NCBI GenBank assembly: GCA_900754085.1 | Contig: CAAEBO010000070.1 | Coordinates: 1-21,327 of the forward strand | Source: Clostridia bacterium | Lineage (GTDB): Bacteria; Bacillota; Clostridia; TANB77; CAG-508 | Reading direction: 5' to 3' | DNA: 21,327 bases | Shown: positions 7,801 through 15,065 of the stretch, one piece after another | Layout of the letters: each line of letters starts with the position of its first letter | Position numbering within the stretch: position 1 is the stretch's first letter | Made by a program: the position numbers and the translations under genes | The notes under the pieces: model-generated | What the model was told of the DNA's origin: nothing | Databases searched by the model: none | The model's input: the letters and a program-made list of their open reading frames with translations, nothing else

Positions 7801-8489
7801 TTTTTTGCTTCTTCTTGTGATAATAATACATAAAATTCTTCACCAGAGTCTATATCATCTACAGTACCTGTATATCCTCCGAAGTTTACTTTCTTAACTT
7901 CGATTGTTTCACCTGTATCTGTTTTTAAATATAGTCTTGATATTTTAGAATATGTACTTTTATAGAAAGATAATTTAAATGGTCCTAATTTGTATACTCC
8001 ATTTTCTGAACTTTGTAGGCCTGCTTCTGATTGTTCAAATTTTATATCTTTACCTGTTTCTTGTAATTTTTTGTAGTATTCGTTAAATCCTGCTATTTTG
8101 TTATATTGTTCTAATGCATCATCATAATCTGGATGCCAGTCTGGAGTTTTTATGTTGTTTGCAATCTCTGACATCCATATTAAGTTTTGCCTAGAGTCTA
8201 TAGAACAACATTGTCTTAAAGCATATGCAAGCCCTGCTGACATATTACGTGTTTCTGTACTATAAAATGTAAGTTTCCAAGAAGACCAAAGTGATCCACC
8301 TGCTTGTGAACAATAAACTTCTGTTGGTTTACCATCTATGTTTGTAACAAAAGGAGGTCCTCCATTTGTTACGCCATATTGGTAATCAAATGAGCTAGCT
8401 TTTGAAATTGGTGAAAAATATGCAATTACTGCTATCATTGGTATAATTATTAATAATATTATTAATGCTAATAATTTAGATTTTTTCAT
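4806..8489 (-). CDS. Large cell-surface adhesin with thioester-like, SdrD_B-like and DUF11-like modules
   Basis: 1227 aa. Residues 5-25 are a signal peptide. Residues 35-115 resemble the thioester domain (TED) of Gram-positive adhesins: C60 in E-V-Y-C-S, and Q101 in R-Q-N-L-I-W, matching the T-Q-x-A-I-W signature in which Gln bonds to Cys to capture host amines. Two SdrD_B/Cna-B-like domains lie at about 290-375 and 739-815, each with the T-x-D/N-x-G-x-Y-x-F strand. DUF11-like segments lie at about 465-620 and 945-1060. The C-terminus has a hydrophobic segment (1202-1219) and a K-K-K tail preceded by V-P-P-F-G (1191-1195), which looks like an I-P-P-T-G sortase site with Thr replaced by Phe. 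Start: ATG with AGGAGG nine bases upstream, inside the 17-bp gap from the upstream gene. Co-transcribed with its paralog. The ligand is unknown. Confidence 0.88.
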   Translation of the reverse strand: MKKSKLLALIILLIIIPMIAVIAYFSPISKASSFDYQYGVTNGGPPFVTNIDGKPTEVYCSQAGGSLWSSWKLTFYSTETRNMSAGLAYALRQCCSIDSRQNLIWMSEIANNIKTPDWHPDYDDALEQYNKIAGFNEYYKKLQETGKDIKFEQSEAGLQSSENGVYKLGPFKLSFYKSTYSKISRLYLKTDTGETIEVKKVNFGGYTGTVDDIDSGEEFYVLLSQEEAKNASKVTLGAEYKYEEASGTYTYYEPNKPSIDGHTVQRLVTIDYTGGPAKDDATGPEIELTIDLAGKVFKDNLANKDGTEDGIISTGDEMLEGIEVTLFDSTGKEVAKTTTDKDGYYEFKDQLASKQYYVRFKYNGQLYEPTTYQRVSKIIDSSGTLGKTSIEERSYATDGKKNRQDFNNKFTPVDGTHEVPDRKDTKNPAFDIYAYTGPNGIEELLLYGVTNSKEELQNINFGIKDREQFDMNLRKDLVKVDLSINGKTHKYDYPGGEKDLEVEIRGTDIPDYNRAIRSADLKYKMQQQLEEAPDKLQVKVTYKIQLKNQSVGKITGYVTDLADYYDTSYEYIRSYDENEKEIAWEQQQDISGSGKTYHTMHTTALADQGIDDKKWIFVEYRVTDEALRALVEEGTSTKENFAQISGYKNTYREDRKDLNGQLITNAGENAGLIDVDSTPANLNPTDSKVQEFVAFSKTDEYQDLGGEEKTKRSMKVFEDDADAAPGLKLIVDDSNKRRATGTVFEDAALAEKLEQDNERLGDGTYSNGENLVNQIKVQLICTNGDVEVKETRTNDKGEYEFTDYIPGDYNIKFIYGDYESLVAVQPNDEMYTGQDYKSTIYKDENYPDAHWYNNNIDTKLNDAKDDQGRRQDVNSYSKNLKYKNATVLNSTARTDEETLRALADNTNMNAVTANMSMEIEYVGQENAEYAVKNIDLGIIERPRSDIFVEKTVSNLKLSTTGDGQTIFNSNQSVPNLTWKKNTRERRGLIQATVDENLLHGATLELTFSIKVINTGETDYEDEAYYNTGVITDKNKIVTLDPLMIADYVSNNLVFDANLNTGWQEITDKSQLTSGDNPHIKAVDENKFNGLQKVIVATDDNPILKSNPIVPEKAKDKAGKASETQTSSVLLTKVVSSDGSVTDDTEYENIAEVIETYTPTGRRTYNSSIVSIPGNYNIGEPDTALSERISIVPPFGAEDVVKYITIGIAIAGILAVGIILIKKKVLNK

Positions 8490-8506
8490 AATTTCTTTCC
8501 TCCTTT

Positions 8507-11500
8507 CTACATTTTTAATACCTTTTTATTTATTATATATGCTCCACAACCTGCTATTGCTAAGATTGTTAATGTTAATACTGCATATGTTACTGGACCA
8601 CCAGTTTTTATACCTATAATTACATTTGCTGAAGAATTTGCATCATCTTCTTCATTCTTTTCATCTAACAGCCCTTGGTCATTATATGTTTCTGTAATTT
8701 CAGCTTTATTTGTTACTGTTCCTGTAGCATTTTCATTCATTTTCTTTGTTAATAATAATTTAACTTCTTTAGATTCTCCTGGGTTTATTATTTCGTTTTC
8801 TAATGCTGTACATACTAGTGTATCTCCAGAAGCATACCAATCTTTATTTAGGTTAGAACTAAATTCTAATTCGTTTGGTACATAATCTACAATTTTCTTA
8901 GCATATCCTGCTACATTACCTTTATTAGTAATTGTCATTGTATATTCTATTACTAAGTTTGTATTGTTAATACGTTTTGCATCAACTTCTATTTTTCCTA
9001 ATTTCTTATTTTCATAAGGTATAGCTTTTGTATTTTTTCCATCTGCCATTTTTATTTGTGTTAATGATTTATTTAATGATAAATCAAATATTCCTTTTGT
9101 AGTTAATCCTAAGTCTATGTTATTCATGCTATTTTCTGTAATCTCTAAATTATCTGTAATAGCTACTCCGTTATTTTCTGTTGTATTTATTGCGTCAGAA
9201 TTAATTTTTTCATCTACACCTTGTTTTCTATATTCTGTAATAACATATTTAGAATTATCATAGTTAAATTTAACAATATATTTTCCTTTAATTAAATCAC
9301 TTAAAATATATTCCCCTTTATCGTTTGTTGTTGCTGTAATTTTATCTCCATTTGAATTTTTTACTTCTTTTCCTGTTTCTGCATCTACTATCGTTACTGG
9401 AATTCCTGAAAGTAATTTTTCTTGCACATCTCTTGTACCATTTCTGTTTTCATCAAACCATACTGTACCAGAAATTCTGTAAGTATTAGAGTTTTGAACA
9501 TTGTCATTTTCTATCTTGTTGTTAATTTCGTCTTTAAAGTCTTCTGTTCCATCTCCAGATACTTCTACATCTACAGTTGAGTCTTCTTCTTCTTTTGATG
9601 AATCTATCATTTTATTTACAGCTGCTTTTATTACAAATTTAAATGTTTGGCCTGCGTCTAAGTCTAATGTTGCTTGTGATACTTTATCTTCTAATAAATA
9701 TCCATTAAACATTTCTTTGTCGTCTACATAGTATGTTGTGTTCAAATATTTTAAGTTGTCTGGTATTGTTGCTTTTATTTTTACATTTTTTATAACTCCA
9801 GAACTTACGTTTTTAGCTGTTATTGTATATGTTACAACATCTCCTATTTGTAAATATTCTTTTGTTATATCTGTTTCTGTTTTTACTTCTAGTTTGTTGT
9901 TTCCAGTTGAATGTATAATTATAGAACTTTTTTGTTCGTTTGTTCCTTTTCCTTTTACTACAACTTGCATATTTACGTCTTCTTCTTTAATTGTTTTTAC
10001 TCTTAATATGAAATTGTATTTTGCTGCAGATTTCGCTTCTATATCTCCAACGTTAAATGTTACTGTTCTGCTCTTTTCATCGTATTTTACATCTTCTGTT
10101 GATTGGTTTGCTCCTGCATATCCTTGTCTAAATGCTTCTATATATTCTACATTGTCTGGTAATTTTATTGTTGCTTTTACATTTTCTACTTTTTTATCTG
10201 TTGCATTAGTTATATTTGTATAATATTCTATTTTACTTCCTAATCCAACATTATCTTGTGTTGGCGTTGTGAATTGAATTATAAAGCTTGCTAAAGTTAC
10301 ATTTACTTCTGGTGTTGATACTTGTTCTGATTTTTCTAAGTTTCCTGCTGAAAGGCTTAAATCTAATTTAAATTTTCCTTCACGATTTGCTTTTATTGTA
10401 AATGTTACTTCTTTGCTTTCTTGTACTGCTAAGTTTCCTACAGAAAGGTCAAATGTTCTTATCTCTGGTTTTACTTCATATCTCTCTCCCATAGGCTCTT
10501 TTATATACTCTGCATAATCAACCATTTTTGGTAAATTTACAGTAACTTTTACGTTTTCTGCTGATACTTCTCCATCATTTTTTACTGTAATTTTATATTC
10601 CATTATATCTTCTGTTGAAGCTGTGCTTCCTACGTTAGCATATATTTCTGCTTTTAATTCTGGCCCTTTTCCTGTAGATACACCAACTGTTGGAGCCATT
10701 GTTTCTTTTGATATTGTTTGATTGCTTTCTTCTTCTTCATAATATACTGTATATGTACCAAATGCGTTTTCGTTATGTGATAAATTTGCTGGTACTTGTA
10801 CATTGTATGCCATATCAAAAGCTGTTGCTTGTGGCATTACATAATTATTTAATACTATTAAATAAGATTTTATTTTTGAAGCATCACTTATAGTTTGTTG
10901 CCATCCATTTTGTGTATTATTTAAATCTGCTGTTGCTTCTCCATTTTCACTGTAGTAGATAGTAGCTATTGAGCTATCTATACCAGATATGTTAATACCT
11001 GTTGTTAAAACTGTATCTACTGTAGATCCTAATTCTGTTCCATCTGTTTTCTTGTTACCTTGGAATGGTATCCTTCCTAAAATTTTTGGATTCTTAATAT
11101 CTTTTCCATAGTTATTTACTACTGTAGCTTTCATTGTCATGTTTTTAGATTCTTCTTTAATTCCTATCTTTCCAGCTTGTTCTTTATTTGGTAAAGAAAC
11201 AACTTCTGCATTATCTGGAGAGAAGTTAGCTACACTGCTTAATAGTACTACTCCTTGTGGAGCGTATATGTTCATATTAACTTTTGAAATACCATCATTT
11301 TCGTATTGTATTGCTTTATTATTTGTTACTTTTAATATTGCATCTTTTGCTATATTAGCAGCTGTTTTTCTTAATGTTATGTCTGTATTTATTACTACAT
11401 TAATACCTTTGCTTATATCTGTAACAAATTCTGTTTGATTTCCTTGTATTTTTATTCTAATTACTTTGTTTCCATTTGCGTCTGTTATAACGTCATATGA

Positions 11501-13312
11501 ACTTATTTTTAGATTTTCATTATATAGTAAATTTATTGTTTTTATATCTAGTACTTCTATTTCACTTGGTAATGCAATTTCAAGTGTTGGATTTTCAAAT
11601 AAGTCACATGTATAATCGTTTGACTTTAATATTGCTTTTATTTCTACATTTTCGTTTTTAGCAGTTGTTGTTAAGTTTGTATTGTTTATATAAAGTTCTG
11701 CTTTTGTTGATGTTTCATTTAACTTTGTTGTTTCTACTCTTGTTTCTAGTTGTTCTACTATATCATCTCTTATTACATTTCCAGATACTTCTGTATCTAT
11801 TCTTTGTATATTTGTTACTGTAGCTCTATTTAAATCTGTTACACTTTTTATAGCTTTATTAATATTAAATGTTAATATTCCTTCTGCTATTGGTTTTGTT
11901 GTTTCTATTTTTATTGATGTAACTTCTTGGTTACTTATAGAAATTGTCATATTTCCATTTTCATCTACGCTAGTATTTTTATCTATTCCAGCTATTTTAT
12001 TTCCATTTTGATCATATATTTGAATTATTCCATTTTGACCTAATACTTTATCGAATATAGCTTTACTAATAGATATACTTTTATAGTACATGTTATTTCC
12101 TACTTGTATTGTAGCTTCATTTGCTGTAACAAATTTTGCATTATTTTCAATTAATTCTAGTTTATCTACAGCATCTATATATGCTATATTAGCTGATATT
12201 GTAGATGCAAATTGTGTTTCGTATTTATTATTTGCGTACATATAACCTTTATATATTTCTTCTGTAGCAAATGGTGTAGAGTCAACTACTGTACTCATCT
12301 TATCTTTTAATTCTACATTTTTTTGAACATTTTCTGCAACTTCTTTTTTGTTTACATATGTATTTATTGTAGATTTAGCATTTAAAGTTACAACTGCTGG
12401 AGCAAAAGTAGTATCTTTGTATATATAAGTTATATAAAATTTATCTGCTCCTAATTTCCAATTAACTAGATTATTATTTTCTTTATTTTCTAAATTTATT
12501 TTTAATATTCCGGTGTCTTTGTTATAAGACCACATATCTTTTGTAAATTCTGTATTATTTGTAGCTATTGTATTTGCAAATATTCTAACTTCCTCTGGAT
12601 TTTTATCTGCAATTTTTGGTACTGTAATTTCTATTTGTGTTTTTTCTACTGGAAGTGAATTTCCTTCTAGCATACTTGTTAATAGTGTTTGCATATACAC
12701 ATTTGTATTATAAACACCATATTTTATTACTTCTGCATTTAAAACAGCCTTTGGCTCTGCATTCCAGTTTAATCTAACATTTATATTAGATTTTACATTT
12801 TTTGCTTTTCCGTTTTCATCATAATATGTTCCTTCTAGCTTTAACTTTGTTTCTCTAGAGAAATATGTTAAATCCATATTATCGTTTCTTACAAAGTTAA
12901 CAGGTACTTCTATTTCAATTTCTTTTCCACTTTCTATTTGATTTAGTGTAATTTCATTTTTGTCATAGTCTACAGATTTTATGTATTCTGTTTTAACAAA
13001 ATTGTTGGAAATTGAAAAGTTTGGATTCTCTAGTGAAATTGTTGCTGTTTCTAAATATCCTGTATTCTTCACATTTACCTTTACATATAATTTTTGTTCT
13101 GAAGGCATTTCAACCTCTAAGCTATGCTTATTTGCTCCTTCTGCTTTAAAGTATGCATCAAATTCTACATTTTTGTTGTTTGATACAATACCTTGTTTTT
13201 CCAATTCTTCATAAGCAGCATAAACTGAATTTGTTAACGTAGACACATATGTCATAAGTAAACAAACTACGGTTATGGCTGCAATTAACTTATTAACAAC
13301 CTTTTCTTTCAT
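8507..13312 (-). CDS. Giant repetitive cell-surface protein with DUF11-like and SdrD_B-like domains
   Basis: 1601 aa, first gene of the operon. Signal peptide at about 1-32 (hydrophobic 9-30, then Y-A-A). Residues 35-880 are Thr/Asn/Lys-rich, beta-type sequence that I cannot assign to a family beyond a general extracellular look. DUF11-like repeats follow at about 885-1005, 1006-1130 and 1138-1260, each with a Y-x-I-x-x-K/T-N-x-(T/G) core and a V-x-x-x-x-x-L/I-P strand. An SdrD_B-like domain at 1279-1405 carries a Ca-loop-like D-E-N-R-N-G-T-R-D (1287-1295). A last DUF11-like module (1408-1545) resembles the one at the end of the downstream protein. The C-terminus has G-I-K-T-G (1567-1571), a hydrophobic segment (about 1575-1594) and a basic tail, as in a degenerate sortase signal. 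Start: ATG with AGGAGG and a 5-nt spacer, 32 bp from the predicted transcript start. Probably structural or adhesive; partner unknown. Confidence 0.87.
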   Translation of the reverse strand: MKEKVVNKLIAAITVVCLLMTYVSTLTNSVYAAYEELEKQGIVSNNKNVEFDAYFKAEGANKHSLEVEMPSEQKLYVKVNVKNTGYLETATISLENPNFSISNNFVKTEYIKSVDYDKNEITLNQIESGKEIEIEVPVNFVRNDNMDLTYFSRETKLKLEGTYYDENGKAKNVKSNINVRLNWNAEPKAVLNAEVIKYGVYNTNVYMQTLLTSMLEGNSLPVEKTQIEITVPKIADKNPEEVRIFANTIATNNTEFTKDMWSYNKDTGILKINLENKENNNLVNWKLGADKFYITYIYKDTTFAPAVVTLNAKSTINTYVNKKEVAENVQKNVELKDKMSTVVDSTPFATEEIYKGYMYANNKYETQFASTISANIAYIDAVDKLELIENNAKFVTANEATIQVGNNMYYKSISISKAIFDKVLGQNGIIQIYDQNGNKIAGIDKNTSVDENGNMTISISNQEVTSIKIETTKPIAEGILTFNINKAIKSVTDLNRATVTNIQRIDTEVSGNVIRDDIVEQLETRVETTKLNETSTKAELYINNTNLTTTAKNENVEIKAILKSNDYTCDLFENPTLEIALPSEIEVLDIKTINLLYNENLKISSYDVITDANGNKVIRIKIQGNQTEFVTDISKGINVVINTDITLRKTAANIAKDAILKVTNNKAIQYENDGISKVNMNIYAPQGVVLLSSVANFSPDNAEVVSLPNKEQAGKIGIKEESKNMTMKATVVNNYGKDIKNPKILGRIPFQGNKKTDGTELGSTVDTVLTTGINISGIDSSIATIYYSENGEATADLNNTQNGWQQTISDASKIKSYLIVLNNYVMPQATAFDMAYNVQVPANLSHNENAFGTYTVYYEEEESNQTISKETMAPTVGVSTGKGPELKAEIYANVGSTASTEDIMEYKITVKNDGEVSAENVKVTVNLPKMVDYAEYIKEPMGERYEVKPEIRTFDLSVGNLAVQESKEVTFTIKANREGKFKLDLSLSAGNLEKSEQVSTPEVNVTLASFIIQFTTPTQDNVGLGSKIEYYTNITNATDKKVENVKATIKLPDNVEYIEAFRQGYAGANQSTEDVKYDEKSRTVTFNVGDIEAKSAAKYNFILRVKTIKEEDVNMQVVVKGKGTNEQKSSIIIHSTGNNKLEVKTETDITKEYLQIGDVVTYTITAKNVSSGVIKNVKIKATIPDNLKYLNTTYYVDDKEMFNGYLLEDKVSQATLDLDAGQTFKFVIKAAVNKMIDSSKEEEDSTVDVEVSGDGTEDFKDEINNKIENDNVQNSNTYRISGTVWFDENRNGTRDVQEKLLSGIPVTIVDAETGKEVKNSNGDKITATTNDKGEYILSDLIKGKYIVKFNYDNSKYVITEYRKQGVDEKINSDAINTTENNGVAITDNLEITENSMNNIDLGLTTKGIFDLSLNKSLTQIKMADGKNTKAIPYENKKLGKIEVDAKRINNTNLVIEYTMTITNKGNVAGYAKKIVDYVPNELEFSSNLNKDWYASGDTLVCTALENEIINPGESKEVKLLLTKKMNENATGTVTNKAEITETYNDQGLLDEKNEEDDANSSANVIIGIKTGGPVTYAVLTLTILAIAGCGAYIINKKVLKM

Positions 13313-13350
13313 ATTTTCCTCCTAAAAAATAATAATCCCATATATTATAT

Positions 13351-13379
13351 ATTATATACTTTTTTTCCTTATTTTTCAA
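13351..13379 (-). promoter_or_regulatory. Sigma-A promoter of the surface-protein operon
   Basis: Minus-strand TTGAAA (13374-13379), 17-bp spacer, perfect TATAAT (13351-13356). The predicted start is near 13344 and the leader about 32 nt, leaving no room for a riboswitch or attenuator. The surrounding TATATTATATATTATATA stretch offers alternative -10 elements. Confidence 0.85.
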
Positions 13380-13473
13380 TGCTTTTCTAAGATTTGTCAT
13401 ATTTTTATGTAAATTCATTTTTTGACATCTTTTTCCCTAACGGATGCTCATATTTAAAAAATATTTCTTTATA

Positions 13474-13502
13474 GTAACAATTTATTACTTTTTTAATATA
13501 AT
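13474..13502 (+). promoter_or_regulatory. Possible promoter of the small-protein operon
   Basis: GTAACA (13474-13479), 17-bp spacer, TATAAT (13497-13502). A second TATAAT at 13505-13510 is an alternative. The -35 is weak and I cannot exclude a sporulation sigma factor promoter. Confidence 0.4.
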
Positions 13503-13542
13503 ATTATAATCAAGTTCATATATATTTTTAAGGGGTGATTTT

Positions 13543-13692
13543 ATGGATAATTTAGATATGGCAAAATTAATGAATATGCTTTCTAAAGTAGATAAAAATG
13601 ATCTGCAAAAAAGTATGGAAATTGCAAATAAAATAATGAAATCTGAAAACAAAGATGAAATTATAAAAAAATTGCAGGACAATTTAAATTAA
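13543..13692 (+). CDS. Small uncharacterised helical protein (49 aa)
   Basis: This short ORF encodes a 49-residue, highly charged, Met- and Lys-rich polypeptide with no signal or membrane segment. It reads as two amphipathic helices (about 5-32 and 36-47), with a short M-A-K-L-M-N-M-L-S-K stretch in the first. Translation is well supported: AAGGGGTGA lies four bases before ATG, and a second well-placed ribosome binding site starts the next gene 30 bp after the stop. It resembles small clostridial proteins I recall only as hypothetical. Being first in a three-gene operon suggests a shared process with the next two genes. No function assigned. Confidence 0.75.
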   Translation: MDNLDMAKLMNMLSKVDKNDLQKSMEIANKIMKSENKDEIIKKLQDNLN

Positions 13693-13722
13693 TCTTTGTA
13701 TCTTAAAGTATGGGAGGTTATT

Positions 13723-14091
13723 ATGAGCGATGATTTATCTGATCTAATAAAAAATTTTTCTAATAGTAATATTGATATGAATAAAATTAGTGACATTATA
13801 AATAATTTGAATTCTTCTGATAAGTCATCATCTTCTAATGACTCTTCAGCTTCTTCTGATTCTGGTGAACTACATAATAATATAGATATAAATACAATTC
13901 TAAAAATGAAAGAAATTATGGATAAAATGAATTCTAATCATAATGATAAACGTTCTAATTTATTACTTGCGTTAAAGCCATACCTTCGAAAAAGTAGGCA
14001 GTCTAAATTGGATCAGTATATGAAATTCTTAAATATGGCACCGTTATTGGAAATATTTAAAAATAATGGTGGTGATGATAAAAATGTATAA
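13723..14091 (+). CDS. Uncharacterised 122-aa protein with Ser-rich linker and conserved-looking C-terminal helix pair
   Basis: The start is ATG at 13723, preceded by GGGAGG with a 5-nt spacer; an upstream in-frame ATG at 13696 has no ribosome binding site. Residues 1-30 are a helix-like acidic/Asn segment, 31-48 a Ser/Asp-rich linker, 54-70 an amphipathic helix and 75-115 a basic helical unit that includes L-L-L-A-L-K-P-Y-L-R-K. I recall that last pattern (LKP-F/Y-L ... R-x-x-K-x-D-Q) from many clostridial hypothetical proteins, but not a function. It is soluble, with no signal peptide. The last codons overlap the next gene by 8 nt, so translation is probably coupled. A DNA-, RNA- or membrane-binding role for the basic C-terminus would be a guess. 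Confidence 0.85.
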   Translation: MSDDLSDLIKNFSNSNIDMNKISDIINNLNSSDKSSSSNDSSASSDSGELHNNIDINTILKMKEIMDKMNSNHNDKRSNLLLALKPYLRKSRQSKLDQYMKFLNMAPLLEIFKNNGGDDKNV

Positions 14092-14359
14092 TTTTCCTCC
14101 TCCTTATTCCAATTTTTATAAAAAATCTGTGAACAAGTCTAACTCTTCCAAAAATAAAATTATAAGTGAAAAAAATAATTATACAAATCACGAAGAAGTT
14201 AAAGATAATACTAATTCTGATATAGATTTTATTAATATTTTTGGTATAAAATTGTATTCAGATGATATAATTATACTTTTTATTATTTTTATTTTATATA
14301 AAGACAATATTACAGATACTTCATTAATAATTTGTTTATTATTATTACTTTTAAACTAG
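14084..14359 (+). CDS. Small uncharacterised protein with C-terminal membrane hairpin (91 aa)
   Basis: The start is ATG at 14084 inside the end of the previous gene, giving an 8-nt overlap with GGTGGTGATG upstream; in-frame upstream starts at 14066 and 14075 would extend the overlap without benefit. Residues 1-48 are polar and basic/Asn-rich, starting with P-P-P. Residues 52-91 hold F-G-I-K-L-Y-S-D-D followed by two short hydrophobic helices (62-72 and 81-90) separated by a Lys/Asp turn, which would form a membrane hairpin. This C-terminal pattern occurs, to my recollection, in other clostridial small hypothetical proteins, possibly linked to sporulation, but I cannot confirm that. It is the last gene of the operon and is followed by a strong bidirectional terminator. 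Confidence 0.82.
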   Translation: MYNFPPPYSNFYKKSVNKSNSSKNKIISEKNNYTNHEEVKDNTNSDIDFINIFGIKLYSDDIIILFIIFILYKDNITDTSLIICLLLLLLN

Positions 14360-14382
14360 CTTGTCTTATAATTTAATTATGA

Positions 14383-14428
14383 AAAAATATAGCTAATTAA
14401 GAATTAACTCTTAATTAGCTATATTTTT
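14383..14428. terminator. Bidirectional terminator between the small-protein operon and minC
   Basis: A perfect 20-bp stem (14383-14402 with 14409-14428) with a 6-nt loop and A/T runs on both flanks. It lies between convergent genes and overlaps the minC stop codon, so it should stop transcription from both sides. Confidence 0.95.
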
Positions 14429-15047
14429 ATTCTAAGATAATTTCTCTTCCGTTTTCATTAACATAAGCATATGTATATGCAACATTATATGCATCGTCAT
14501 CTTTAGCCATTTCTTTTATTATATTTGCAATTCTAATTTGTGGTGTATCTATTCTATGTGCAGCAACTATCGCTTGTTTATTGCCTTTCGCTCCTGCATG
14601 TGCTAGACCTCTTAAATTTCCTACAACTACTACATTATCCCCAGCAATTACTTCTGCTCCTGCATTTACATCTCCCAAAATTATTAAAGTACCTTCATAT
14701 TCCATTCTTTGTCCAGATCTTAGTGAACCCCTATGAATTTTTGACTCCGAAATTTCTACATCTTTATTATAAGTTCTTCTTATTTCGTTTAACCCTAGGG
14801 CTTTAGGCGTGTCAAATTCTACTTCCACATTTATACTCTTTTTTATTACTTCTTGAATTTCTCTTATTTCTTTATTCTTTAGTATCCTTCCTGTAACAAA
14901 TATTGGTGTTTTCTCTTGTTGATATAATTTTTTAAGCTCTGGTAATTTTTTCTTTAAGCTTTTTATAGTATCTGCCTGAGTTGCTTTTTCACTTAGCTTC
15001 ATAACGATTACATCTTTTTTTAAATTTACTGTTACATATTGTGCCAT
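14427..15047 (-). CDS. minC: Septum site-determining protein MinC
   Basis: Inhibitor of FtsZ polymerisation that keeps division at mid-cell; MinD normally recruits it to the membrane. The 206-residue protein has the N-terminal FtsZ-inhibiting domain (1-97), then the C-terminal beta-helix (103-206) with the R-S-G-Q motif at 110-113 used for MinD binding and dimerisation. The G-D-V-N-A-G-A-E-V-I-A-G-D and L-R-G-L-A-H-A-G-A repeats are typical. Start: ATG with AAGGAAG and a 6-nt spacer. It sits 18 bp after mrdA as the last gene of the mre operon. In many Clostridia minD follows directly; here the operon ends in a terminator, so MinD must come from elsewhere if it exists. Confidence 0.97.
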   Translation of the reverse strand: MAQYVTVNLKKDVIVMKLSEKATQADTIKSLKKKLPELKKLYQQEKTPIFVTGRILKNKEIREIQEVIKKSINVEVEFDTPKALGLNEIRRTYNKDVEISESKIHRGSLRSGQRMEYEGTLIILGDVNAGAEVIAGDNVVVVGNLRGLAHAGAKGNKQAIVAAHRIDTPQIRIANIIKEMAKDDDAYNVAYTYAYVNENGREIILE

Positions 15048-15065
15048 ATTAAACTTCCTTTCTTA

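Noticed and set aside
9738..10223. 161-aa hydrophobic open frame on + inside the 1601-aa gene
   Set aside because: Antisense shadow of DUF11-like repeats; the apparent membrane segments come from complemented Lys/Asn/Glu codons.
13422..13427. Perfect TTGACA on + ahead of the small-protein operon
   Set aside because: No acceptable -10 lies 16-19 bp downstream, so I do not call a promoter from it.
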